Part shown: one piece after another, positions 1 to 10,211 of the stretch
How positions within the stretch are numbered: the stretch's first letter is position 1
Layout: each line of letters opens with the position of its first letter
Source: Lobosporangium transversale
Lineage: Eukaryota; Mortierellomycota; Mortierellomycetes; Mortierellales; Mortierellaceae
DNA length: 64,000 nt
Direction: 5' to 3'
Assembly (NCBI RefSeq): GCF_002105155.1
Contig: NW_019028980.1
Span: forward strand, 1,612,001 to 1,676,000
Position numbers and translations under genes: made by a program
The notes under the pieces: model-generated
Database searches by the model: none
What the model was told of the DNA's origin: nothing
Seen by the model: the letters and a program-made list of their open reading frames with translations, nothing else

Positions 1-1729
1 ATATGCTTTTCATATTGCGCGGATATTGAAGAGTCCTTTATACCAGCATTCCTTTGAGTGCGTGTAAGCCCAAGTCGAAGAATCTTCACGCTCGACACCG
101 CCAAAGCATTCTCAAATGCTTCAAGATCAGTCTCAGTCCAATCCCAGCCAAATGTGATATCCAACTCGTAAACTCGTATTGACCTGCTTAGTGCATCGAA
201 AAGACCTTTAGCTCTCTCTCTGGACCTGAGTGTGATAGTTACTTTACCAAGGTGCCCGTTATATTTGCCACTATTCACTTCCACTGCACTTACAAATGCC
301 TTCTGTTCTTTATCTTCATACATCGAGCAACAGTGGTCGAGACAAACCCATTTGGCACGCCCTGTTTCGCTCATGATCCTGTACAAGTTCCCAAATTGCC
401 TGTCTTCATCATTGGTTCGAAGGGATGTCCACACATTTTGGAAATCTGATCCTTTCAGTCCATCATAGCCATCGATTGTAGCAATGTTGCTCAGGCCTGG
501 ATCCTTCTTAGAGAGTGCTTCCATATAGTCGATTGAACAATCGATACCAGCATCCATCAAATCTGGGGATGGTGCCAGAGATGTAGACGAGGTCATTCCT
601 AACTTGAGCCACTTTAAAAGGATAAACATGTGCTTTCCGTACTTGCGGAAGAATTCTGTGCTGCTTCGGATCTCATACCCATCATGTTTGATGATATGGA
701 GTGGCTTCTGACTATTCTTGCTTGTCATTGCAGTGTGATCTCCACATTCACATAGGAAATGAACACGAATTTTGTTCTTCAAGACATTCATTGGATCCCA
801 CTTGGTGTGATCGACAGGTAAAATGATAAACAGTCGAGGAATTACGTATTCGTGAAGCTCAGTATTCTGAGTGAGGATAGCGTCAACATGCTGTTGGAGC
901 AAGGCAGGTTTGTCGAGGCTTTGATGTTGTATTATGTCATCCTTCTCCTTAGCTTCCACTTGCATTTTAGCCATCTTATCTTGAAGTTCAAACATCTCGC
1001 TGTCCTTCTCTTTGGTTTCCAATACCAGATTAAGCATCTTGTCATCCTTCTCTTTGGCCTCCAAGAGCACATCTGCAACCTTCTCAAGGTTAGAGTTGAT
1101 CACCTCGATATATGCATTGTTGCGTGTAGTAAGGAACGAATTGAAAGAGTGAATCAAGTTTGATAATGGTAAAAGAGTATCCTGAGAGGCCTGCTTTGAC
1201 GACTTTCTCAATGTAGGCAAATGGATGAGGGCGCTGTGATTGCTGTTGTTATTGCAGCTGCAATTAGTATTATCGATGTTGGTATTTGTGCTGGTGTTGG
1301 TGTTGATACTGGTGTTGCTGGTGTTGGCGTTGCTAGCTCCGGTGCTGCTGCTGCTACTGTCGCTGCTGCTTAGCTGCGGCGCTTCTGTTATGACATCCAG
1401 GATCTTGTAAGGATAGAATCCAATGCATGGTGGCTCGACTCTAACAAGAAGACAGATATATGCCAGATTGAGCTTCATTTATTTTCAAAAGATGATTGAT
1501 AAAGCGTACCATAATCAGTAGCATACCTGTTCCCATTAGGGTCTATGAGGAATGGAATAGGAAGTTCCTCCAGCTTGAATCGCTGTGCATCTGGAAACAC
1601 ATCCCGAATGTCTTGCAGACTCACATGGCAGGCTGAGTTGCCATTGCTTGCGAAGGTAGAAGCAATTCTGACACAAACTTTCTCAATTATGCCAGCCCTT
1701 CGGAATTGTTGGTATTGATGCTCTGTCAT
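1..1729 (-). CDS. Coiled-coil/leucine-rich-repeat protein, copy A (3' part outside window)
   Basis: Two exons are seen: 1527-1729 and 1-1440, separated by an 86-nt GT-AG intron. The spliced frame is continuous (IPFLIDPNGN-R-VEPPCIGFYPY), the Arg codon being split AG|A. The order is a ~90-residue N-terminal module, a Ser/Asn/Thr-rich linker, a coiled coil of KEKD-containing heptads, then a conserved middle domain (LHEYVIPRLFIILP, FLCECGDHT, TEFFRKYGKHMF) known to me from fungal RNI-like proteins. The LRR domain lies beyond position 1. I chose ATG 1729 because similarity to copy B (10212-12852) fades upstream; an in-frame ATG at 1801 is possible. Unlike copy B, exon 1 is intact. An intracellular recognition role is inferred from architecture only. 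Confidence 0.7.
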
Positions 1730-2026
1730 GTCGGTAGTACTTGGATGAATGAGGACAGAATGATAGGTTTTTCTCTTTTCCTCTTTGAGGGACACACGCA
1801 CTGTCCTTCATTTTTTTTTTTTTTTTTTTTTTACTGTAACGACATGTACTTGGTGTGTCAAATTTGTCTTGCATCTGATAAACAACCGATGCACTTGATC
1901 ACGCCAAGACTTGAAGAAAATAAAGATTTTTTTTGTTCAATTTATTACATGTGATTACTGCGAGTTAAGTTAAATTTTGATTCCCATCTTTACTATGGAA
2001 CCTCTCAAAGCAATTTCTCTTTTTGT

Positions 2027-2870
2027 TTATGCAAAGAGGAGTATTGCAATCGTTACAAATTCAAGCTGTTCGGTTGTTGGCGCGGCCTTCATTACCTCGA
2101 GAGATAAATCTGCAACATGCACAATAGGGCCTCTTCTTATTAGGAGACTCTGCTGGTATGGGAAAATGGAATCCGGGGAGAAACCATCGCCAGTGAATTG
2201 GTCCTCGTGGCTGGCAGAAATAGTTACGTCTAATCCTTCATCGACTACAGCGAAATCCGGTTCAAAGAAAGATGGACAATACTCTTCCCAATCATCATAA
2301 ACAGTTGAGCAATCATCATCATTGACGAGGTCGTGAATGTTCATAGTTTGAGCGGCTGGTAGATATGTGCGTAAGCGGGAAAAGTGAAAAAAAAAAAATA
2401 CAGAATGCTGCACATATTTGGTTTTACATATTTTTAACATTAACTGAATGAATGAACGTTACTTGAAGGAACATTACAATGTCTACACCGAAATTAACTT
2501 TAGCACGGCCAATTATTGGCTGAACCTTATTTTGGGACATGGTGGGCGACATTAGATTGCCCATGTCATTAAGATCATCATGGTGAAATCTGCTCACTCT
2601 ACGTTTTCTAGTTCCTGAGATCAACCTGTTCAAAATTAGCTTAAGAAAGGGGGGGGGGTGTAGCATAGTATACAAACCGCTTAATTTATACTTAAGTAAA
2701 ATTTACCTTGACCTTTGTCTGAAGGCTAGGTGAGTGTGGCCTTTGTTGGGAGTGAAAGTGCCCTCGAATAATAGCACATCATTTGTGATCAGGGATGACA
2801 GCTTCCTGTAGTCCTGTAGAGATATCCAGATATTTCTGACTGTTTTTCCTTGTACCTTGGTGAATTCATT
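2027..2870 (-). CDS. Hypothetical spliced gene or gene remnant
   Basis: Product not recognised. Three pieces join plausibly: ~2707-2870 (ending FRQRS), 2463-2625 (LISGTRKRRVSRFHHDDL to DIVMFLQ) and a last exon ending at a stop at 2027 (MNIHDLVNDDDCSTVYDDWE to TIAILLFA). The first junction is good: donor at 2706, acceptor at 2626, Arg codon split AG|G. The second is uncertain; the last exon may begin near 2410 or at an internal ATG (MNIHDL). The final exon is acidic. No start codon was found, since an in-frame stop lies just upstream of ~2870, so the gene may be 5'-truncated or decayed. It lies next to LRR copy A on the same strand. Confidence 0.35.
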
Positions 2871-3462
2871 TTAATTTTTAGCTAACTATAAGAAAAATTA
2901 GCTAAACAAAATGATAAAGTCAGCTAAAAATATATGATTCTCGCTGGAAGTAAGCCACCTTTCTTTAACCCACAAATAACATTTAAAAAAAAAAAAAACA
3001 TCTGTCTCTACTTCACTTTTCAATTCCTTTCACTTTTTTTTTCTTCAAGAATGTCATGAATAAATGTACATACTAATGTATTTAATAGTCTGAATCTTGG
3101 AAACATTGAGTACAGACTCTGATATCGATTGAATCTATTTGTAATTGGTTAGCTAATGTTGCTAAATTCATTGGATCTAAAAAAAAAGATAAGGTACGTT
3201 TAAAGGTTTTAGCGGTTCGATTTAGATATATAAAAGAAGAGGCATTTTTTTTTTCTTTTGCTATGATGTATCAAACGATTAGTCTTTATGACGTCTCTTC
3301 GGAGCCATGGATCCAACTTACCCATTACCTGAGCAAACCAAAAAATGAAAAATGAAAAAAAAAAAAAGAAACCACATTATTTCTTCTTTTGACACGAATT
3401 ATCAAAATTGATGGCCATGTTATAAAGAAACTAAACAGCGTCAATTGTATTTCTTTTGTTTA

Positions 3463-3524
<62 letters not shown>

Positions 3525-3986
3525 TAGGATTATCCGTTTAATTCAACAAGAGAAAATATAGTCCATTCACCGTCTGCAAAATCAGATAGAGTATAATGAT
3601 CATAATAAATCTTAATAGTCAGTTATTCCTCCGGCCATGAGTTTTTTTAATCTTTACGTGTTTTTTCTAAAAAAGAAAAAAAAAAAAAAAAAAAATCAGG
3701 ATTGAAAAAGGGTAATGTAGGTGATTATAAACGAATTGGCTGTCAACGGATAATATGTATTAAAATAAAGGACGAAGTGGAACTTATTCCCATTGTGATA
3801 TTCCCGAGTTTCTTTTTTTAGTTTTGTTTTTTCGACGCGAATATGAACAAGGTGATAATGAGGTAAATGGATTAAATCGAATAATGACAAAATGGTATAA
3901 TGAAGCTACCTTGGGTTTCCAAGGAAAAGAAATGTGATTGAAAAGATGAGGAAGGGACAATAAAGAACGGATGCTATCCATATTAT
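2871..3986. other. AT-rich intergenic region
   Basis: No supportable gene. It contains homopolymers, a (TTA)n tract followed by poly-T around 3460-3520, and further poly-A runs near 2985 and 3675. It is the downstream flank of GID4. Confidence 0.6.
3460..3520. repeat. (TTA)n microsatellite plus poly-T
   Basis: About ten TTA units run into a poly-T tract of roughly 25 bases. A simple repeat in the gap 3' of GID4; no function is suggested. Confidence 0.9.
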
Positions 3987-5389
3987 TCATCGGAACTCGT
4001 ATGACCCAAACGAACGTTCAGTGACATGGTCAAGTTCAAGTTTTTGGAATCTAAAATGGCAGTAAAGTGAATTAGTAGAGATTAGTGACGACTTGTTTAG
4101 GATTGTCATTCCCGTAAGAGATAGAAAAAAATAAAAATAAAAATAAAAATAAAAAAAATGAAGACTTACTTCTCACTTGACTGATGGTAATAATAGCCTT
4201 TGATTTTGCCCGTAATCTTTTGATAACAAATATAGTAAAAGCCCGCAAAACTTGCGCCTTGAACACCTTCAATACGGTGATCCGGTACCAAGAAATGTTC
4301 CTTCCATCTCATAAAAACCACATCTCTGTTATTGAAATCGTATTTGAAATCCCGTTCCATGTCCCTTAAATTGACTACGCCCTCGAACGATGAAAACTGC
4401 GTCTATTAGTGGGAAATAATAATAATAACAAAAAATGAATATTTGTCTTTGCGCGGTTTAAATAGACCTTAAAACGGTTGTTATCCCGATGCGATGTTTG
4501 AGATGTTGTTACTGTTGCTGTAGTTGTTGTGGTTGCTGTGGCTGCTGTTTGCTACTTACCCAGTGCTCCTCATCTGTTTCTTCTGTTGCATCCCACTTCT
4601 TTGTCAAGAACGAAAACTCGGGCCCAATAATCTCTGCATCAAAAAAGGTTGTCAGCTTTGGGTAATCAGGCGTCAGGTTCTTGATGAGTAAGTATCCACT
4701 CAGTGTAGACTGATTTAGATCAACGTGCTATTGTATACAAAGATGACAAGAAAAGGCAGCGAGAGGTTTTTTAAAAAAAATAATAATAATAATAATAATA
4801 AAATAAAAAAAAAAATCTTTTAGCCATCCTTTCCCTGAGTATTATCAAAATGCTTGTAGAGATTTGCCAAACATCGGTTCGTTGCTTCATTTCATACCTT
4901 GATATCGACAATGACGCTGTAACTGTGTGAACCTGAGGTTTGCTCGCCTTGAAACCTACTTCCTGGGTATAGATGGCATACCCTGGATGGTATCATCCGA
5001 ACAAATTCAAAAGGATCTCGTTTACGCTGTCGTCTTTGCTGTAGCTGTAGTTGCTGCAGTTCTTTCCGTCTCTGCTGCAATATTAGCAGCTGTTTCTGTT
5101 TCATCAAGATCTGTTGTTTCAATTGCACACAATATGGAGCGTTGGAAACATCGTGAAGAGGACACGTTAAGAGATGTCCATGGAAATGAACTGATGTACC
5201 ATAATAATGATTATCTTGAGAATCTTGAAAGACATCCCTATTGTCGTGGTTATTGCTATTGCCGTTGTCTTCTGAAGTGGGACAGGTACAGATCACTTCG
5301 AGCGCAATGTCAGTTGTGTCTGTAGTGGTGGCGGTGATGGATGCGGTGTCCACAGGATCCGCAGTGGTAACCTGAGCAAAGACGGGCAT
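3987..5389 (-). CDS. GID4: GID/CTLH E3 ligase substrate receptor GID4 (VID24 family)
   Basis: Four exons (4898-5389, 4560-4727, 4170-4402, 3987-4050) give about 318 residues. In known systems GID4 is the substrate receptor of the GID/CTLH ubiquitin ligase and binds N-terminal Pro degrons, for example on gluconeogenic enzymes. The beta-barrel domain is recognisable: [108 protein letters not shown] and the C-terminal SYEFR. All junctions keep frame. The ~110 N-terminal residues are Thr/Asn/His-rich followed by a Gln/Leu coiled segment, with no homology I recognise. Poly-A runs interrupt introns 1 and 3. Confidence 0.93.
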
Positions 5390-6186
5390 GGTGGTTGGTG
5401 GTTATATTGATAAATTTAATAAAACAGCACTCTTTGGGTCATACGAGCATATAAATGGTCGAGTACGTAAATCAGAGGAGAGGGGGCTGTGCTGTAATGA
5501 GGACGTGCGGGTATAAGATGCGATATGCGCTGTTAGAATATATTTGTAATATTGTAATATCGTAATATTGTCATATGAAATGGGCGATGACAATAGAATC
5601 AAGAAAAACCAGGGTTGTGTGCAAAGAGAGAGTCAAGAGAAGAGTGTTAACAGAACTGGAGGTGAAAAAAGAAACCCTTTTAGTTGAATGTGGATGAATG
5701 AATGAATAAATGAATGAACGAATGTGAATTTGAATGTGAGAGTGAGTTTGATTTTGAAATGGGGTTAATAAAGGTTATTTTATGTTTTGTCAGACAAACA
5801 AGCTGTCTAATCAGATGTAAATGCAAATGCAAGTTAGTTGTGGCTGCTGTGGTGCTGTGGTGTGTGTGACAAAATAACATTACACTCTTTATCCTATTCA
5901 ATTCATTCAATTCTATTCCATTTGAGTGGTCAGTACACCAGCTGACCTCTCTATTCATAACAGACCAACCACAGCCCGCTCTTCCCGACTGCTTCCCACG
6001 CCCATTCTGCATTGTGCATTCATATGGAAACATGTAGACTCTTACATAGACATCTGCATCTGGAAGAAATATCCCTCCTACTTTTTGAACTTTGAAGCAT
6101 CGGAAAACGTTTTTTTTTTTTTTTTTTCCCCTTTTTCCTTTTTCCTCCTTCCTCGATCGAGTCTAAAAAAGTAGATGAACATTTGA
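5390..6186. other. Intergenic region upstream of GID4
   Basis: Nothing firm is seen. A tandem GAATGAATG-like stretch lies around 5695-5725 and a poly-T tract at about 6113-6130. The open frames here are low complexity. Confidence 0.5.
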
Positions 6187-6455
6187 TGGTTTGAAGGTGA
6201 TCGCATCCTTGCAGTGATAAACGTTGGTTGGGATGGTATGATATTTCTTCCGGAATCTATTAGACCCTCTTCTTACTCATAGTTGAGCTTAATGCTCTCC
6301 TATACATGCTTGAGCAAGACTACATAAAAGTCCCTCCAGACTCGTACGCAATTTCGAGATTTTTCTTTTTCTTTTTCTTTTTTTTTTTTTCTTTTTCGCC
6401 AACAGGAATGCTCATATCTTCGAAAAAGGGATAGTAATGTATTACAGTGGTAAAG
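6187..6455 (-). pseudogene. F-box-like protein gene fragment 1
   Basis: Read on the minus strand, this matches fragments at 8386-8760 (+) and 13400-13875 (-). It has the sense NCVRVWRDFYVVLLKHV followed by TAG, then ESIKL. The pattern VRVC/W-x-DF-x-V-x-LLKHx-(W/stop)-ESI looks like the end of a fungal F-box, preceded by DMSI-x-VGE. Only this short part survives; the frame is broken. F-box assignment is by motif memory only. Confidence 0.4.
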
Positions 6456-6998
6456 TGGTGAACAGAACCGAAACCCAAGGGGGTTATAGCTGATCTTCGC
6501 CCGACTTCAAAGCAGATTCTTTAAGATTATTGATTTTCCCATACCTGGATATCATCAACGGGGTCCAAGTCTAAACTGTCCAGTAAAGGTAGTCCTAGGA
6601 AGAATGTTTTTGAGAGAATGAATGGGAAGCAAGAGATTCAAGCAGTGCTGACAATTGACATAGGAAAGCGGATTAGCAGACTCATTAATACTCTTACAAG
6701 TTTCATTTGGAAGATGGCGGATCAAGCCTGGCCGAATTGAAACCGTAGAAGGAAGAGGTTGAATCACCGTGTAGCAATAAGTTTAGAGAGACAAAAAGAT
6801 AATTTTATTATAGTTACTAAAACAACTCTTTTCCTAGGCTTAACACTGTATACTGTCATATTAAGCACTTTGAGTAATTTTGTTTCTTTTTTTTCACAAC
6901 ACAAAACAATCATACGAAACGAGAGATTTTTTTTCTTTTATTATATATATTTTTTTGAGGGGAATGTCCGGGATCTTTCCAGTTATACATGGCCTTGC
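6456..6998. other. Intergenic; possible exon scrap
   Basis: On the minus strand a frame reading FFLGLPLLDSLDLDPVDDIQ ends at a GTATGG donor near 6544, with a stop about 35 codons upstream. It could be an exon of an unrecognised gene or a remnant. Nothing else is seen. Confidence 0.3.
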
Positions 6999-8017
6999 TT
7001 ATTGCTCTTTGGATACTCTTGTCGTTCTGTACTCGGACATGAACATTGAAGACGTTGATGTAGGTGTTTGCATGATTGCTGCTGCCGCCATTGCTGTTTC
7101 TGTTATTATTTCTGCTTGAGGTTTAGGGCTACAATCCTTAGTTGCATTCGGATCCTTACTTTCTCTTTTGGATGTTTCCTGCCCACGAGGTCGGGGCTTT
7201 GCACTGATCAAAGCTGTAGAGTCCTTTACTGCATCAGTCTGGATAGCGCAGCCAGGTTGTGAAGCAGTGGATTTAACTGATGTCGATGATATCACTATTG
7301 ATAATAAGGTTGTCGATGTTGTATCGTAAGAATCTATATGGACAACAGTCGTACCATTACGATCCGATTTTGCAGTTGCCTCGCTATCTTTTGCCTGGGA
7401 CCCAAAGTATGGTTCAGATCCCCATATTGATCCCCATATTGTTTCCAATCTTGTACTGGACCAGGTATAAATGCTCTGTGCATTCTGTTGGGATTACCGT
7501 AGCTACACTTGAATGATCGCATCCATGACGAGGACGACGACGCATCACTAGCTGTATTGGCATTTGGCAACGGTGGAGACACTTGATCCAGAAGTAGAAG
7601 CTGTCGAGGTTTGGTGGCGTCATCCTTGGCGCCACTGTTGTTGCCACCAATTGTTGTGATTAGCAGCCATTTATAGGGTTTTTACTATCGCTAAGACTTT
7701 TACCCCTTTTTATTTAACGAAGATCCCTGGATTATAATAATGACATCTTTCTTTCGTTCTCGTTCTTGTTGCTTATTATGATCCTGGTATATTTCACCAA
7801 TATTGTTGTTGAATGGATTCGGTTGGGTCTTTTCGACAGTAGCGTGACGAGGGACAAGTCCTGACGTGGTAACGGAATGTGATGCCATAATAGTTGACGA
7901 TAGGGTGGTCATCATTACTGATGTAGCTGCATTTGTGCTCGAGCTTGCCATGCTATACTGGTTATCTTCTATCCCTTCTTGTCCTTGTGTCTTTTCATTT
8001 CGTTGTCTCTTTGGCAC
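6999..8017 (-). CDS. Hypothetical Ser/Thr-rich open frames, possibly one spliced gene
   Basis: Not recognised. Three minus-strand frames follow each other: 7700-8017 (begins MPKRQRNEKTQGQEG, Ser/Thr-rich then basic), 7334-7667 (SPPLPNANTASDASSSSSWM, then FIPGPVQDWKQYGDQYGD) and 6999-7448 (Thr/Ser-rich, KPRPRGQETSKRESKDPNAT). Composition is coding-like but low complexity, and I could not place convincing junctions. Part of it (about 7655-7800) recurs in broken form at 52240-52395, so this may be a member of a dispersed family or a decaying gene. Confidence 0.25.
7655..7800. repeat. Dispersed segment, copy 1 (other copy at 52240-52395)
   Basis: Shares long near-identical stretches with the second copy in the same orientation: GTGATTAGCAGCCATTTATA, CTTTTTATTTAAC, CTTTCTTTCGTTCTCGTT and CTTATTATGATC. 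Spacing is conserved with small indels. Confidence 0.8.
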
Positions 8018-8101
8018 TTGTATATATGCTTAGTAGAATTGTCAGAGGGTTTTTGCGTTTTCCGATGGAATGCATTTTTCTTTCTGAATGAACAATTGGC
8101 C

Positions 8102-8204
8102 ATTCAGTTGTTTGGAAAAGGAAAAGGTGAGGTGTTCAGTTAGTTGGGAAAGGAAAGAGTAAAGTTTTCAGTTGGTTGGTAAAGTGTTCAGTTGGTTGGA
8201 AGAA
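8102..8204. repeat. Short imperfect minisatellite
   Basis: Four imperfect copies of a unit like TTCAGTTGGTTGGNAAAG follow one another, ending at a poly-A run. Confidence 0.7.
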
Positions 8205-8385
8205 AAAAAAAAAAAAAAAAAGTAGAAGGAAAAGAAAAAAGTAAAAAACAAGCGCTAAATAGGCTGGTTAGGTCACGTGAAATCAAAGTTCACGCGACGC
8301 GCCTATCTTGCCTCAACAACATCATCGGCCTTGTTCAGGCGTTTTTTCCTACAATCACTGAATGGATGCTTCCATTTTGACAATT

Positions 8386-8760
8386 CCATCGCAACGTGCA
8401 TCTTCAGTCAATGAACATTTTTGAATTACTCGAATTAGTCGAAGCCATGAGCATTTTTCTTGGCAAAAGAAAAGAGAAATAAGAATCTCGAAATTGCGTA
8501 CGGGTCTGCAAGGATTTTCATGTTGTCTTGCTCAAGCATGTATAGGAGAGCATTGAGCTAAGTAGGTAAGAAGAGGATCTAATAGGTCCTGGAGGAAGTA
8601 CCATACTGTCCCGACCAAAGTTTATCATTGCAAGGATGCGATCATCTTCAAACCATACAAACCACCGCACCATCAAGTGTATTCATCGACTTTTTTGACT
8701 CAGTTTACTCACTCAGTCAAGGCCTACAGTTCGGTCATACCAGTTAAATATTTCTATAAA
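8386..8760 (+). pseudogene. F-box-like protein gene fragment 2
   Basis: Plus-strand copy, inverted relative to fragment 1. The reading begins VHLQSMNIFELLELVEAMSI (F-box-like start), then NCVRVCKDFHVVLLKHV, a TAG in the position expected for Trp, and ESIEL. Further on, QGCDHLQTIQTTAPSSVFID stays open. Frame changes and the TAG argue for a pseudogene. The downstream part resembles fragment 3 at 13400-13560. Confidence 0.42.
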
Positions 8761-8786
8761 GATGGAGGCTCGTATTTTCCCTTGGG

Positions 8787-9115
8787 TTAGAGTTTTTGGG
8801 AGTATCCTAGATCAGCACCTTGCGCGCCACAAACACGGCAGTCCAGGGCAATGAAGTTGGTCTGTTCTTCCTGGTTTGTACGAGAGGCAAGGCCTTGGCT
8901 TCGAGTGACATAAGTATCTCCATCATATTCTGAATGTGATCAGTAGCTTTCGCAGATTCGAGTCAGTTATTACAAAGGTGCAGAGAAAAAAATGTTACCC
9001 AATTCGTATTCAACAGTGCATTGTTGGAGAATACTAGTTTGAGCACAAGGTTGTAGAGACGAGATAGCAGGCCTAATAGCTAGAGGGGCAGCAAGGGAGG
9101 CAAAGATGACATTGG
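8787..9115 (-). CDS. Small hypothetical spliced gene, 3' exons
   Basis: Two exons, 8999-9115 and 8787-8929, flank a clean 69-nt GT-AG intron with CTGAC/CTGAT-type branch sites. The joined frame reads ILQQCTVEYELEYDGDTYVT, then NFIALDCRVCGAQGADLG and a TAA stop. The upstream exon or start was not found, although an acceptor (CTGCAG) sits at 9116-9121. The product is unknown; Cys residues and hydrophobic residues in the first exon would suit a secreted protein, but no signal peptide is visible. Confidence 0.4.
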
Positions 9116-9363
9116 CTGCAGAATGGGGTCGTTACAATATCGATGGTGTTTCCATGTCTGAAGGGTTCAGTTCTGAAAGGTGTTGATTAAGCAACGCATT
9201 TCCTTTTTCACAAGATCAAAATGGTCTGTACTCAAAACGACAGGAGTTCAAGTGACCAGTTTGACTTGATGACTGGGATCAGAGGCAAGTCCTGGCCGCA
9301 GGCTGAACGATGGCTTTGAAGGACGTTTTGTGGTAATTATTCTTCATACACATACTTTACACC

Positions 9364-9397
<34 letters not shown>

Positions 9398-10211
9398 GCA
9401 TATTCCTCAAAAGTAAAAGTATTCAAAAACTTACGCCGGGATCCTTAAGCTGAGCTGAGCACAGCAAAGAGCGAATTTGCGTTGTCAGGTAATATGAATA
9501 CAGTCGTAGCCGGTGACTCCCGTTCCGCGGTGTAAGCTTTTTTTTTGTCTATGTTAATAACCTAGACGATCTTTTATTCCTCTTTCTATAGTAGAGTAGT
9601 CTGTGCTACAGTTCTAATAAGTTGATGCAAAGCGGAGTAAACCCAAGCAACCCTAAAAATAAAAAATAAAAAACTTAATATAGTTGAAAACGTTGCCTTG
9701 TTAACTCATTGCCTTGAATACTCGTACAAGCCTTGGAAGTCTTCTATTTTCAACCCAACAAGTTTTTTTTTTATTTCTTATTTATTAATAAGTGGTTCTC
9801 TAATACGATTGTGCAAATTATTAGAAATAGGTTCGTATTGGTCGCTCTTGGCCACCAACACCCACTCTTTTCGGTCTCTCTTTGTCCAATATAGGCAGAT
9901 TTTAGTGAAGTGACATCCCGCAGTAGATATTCTCCTTCGCAATGCTCTGCTATAGCTGGAGGACACACTTCTTGAAGCCATCGATACTAATATCTTTCTT
10001 GATATTTGGATTAAAAACCAACGCCGCCATGGCTGCTTGGTTGTTACAAGCAAGCTTTATTTAAACCAAACTATTTTCTTTAATCACTCCCAGAGCTCTT
10101 TCAACCATCAAATCAGTCAAGTATCCCAAAAACGATCCAAAGTTGGTCAAACAGTCCAGAGTGTGGCTAACAGCATCAGTATCCCTTCTTTGACGCTTAA
10201 GGCTGTCTTAC
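9116..10211. other. Intergenic region 3' of LRR copy B
   Basis: No convincing gene. A minus-strand frame at 9778-10053 is open but unremarkable (composition not gene-like, no homologue recognised). A/T simple sequence lies near 9365-9400 and 9655-9670. Confidence 0.45.

Noticed and set aside
1706-1954. 82-codon plus-strand frame near the LRR copy A start
   Set aside because: Reads through a poly-T tract as poly-Phe and overlaps exon 1 on the other strand.
5680-6033. 117-codon minus-strand frame with HLHLHL and SHSNSH repeats
   Set aside because: Arises from GAATGAATG-type tandem repeats; no conserved feature.
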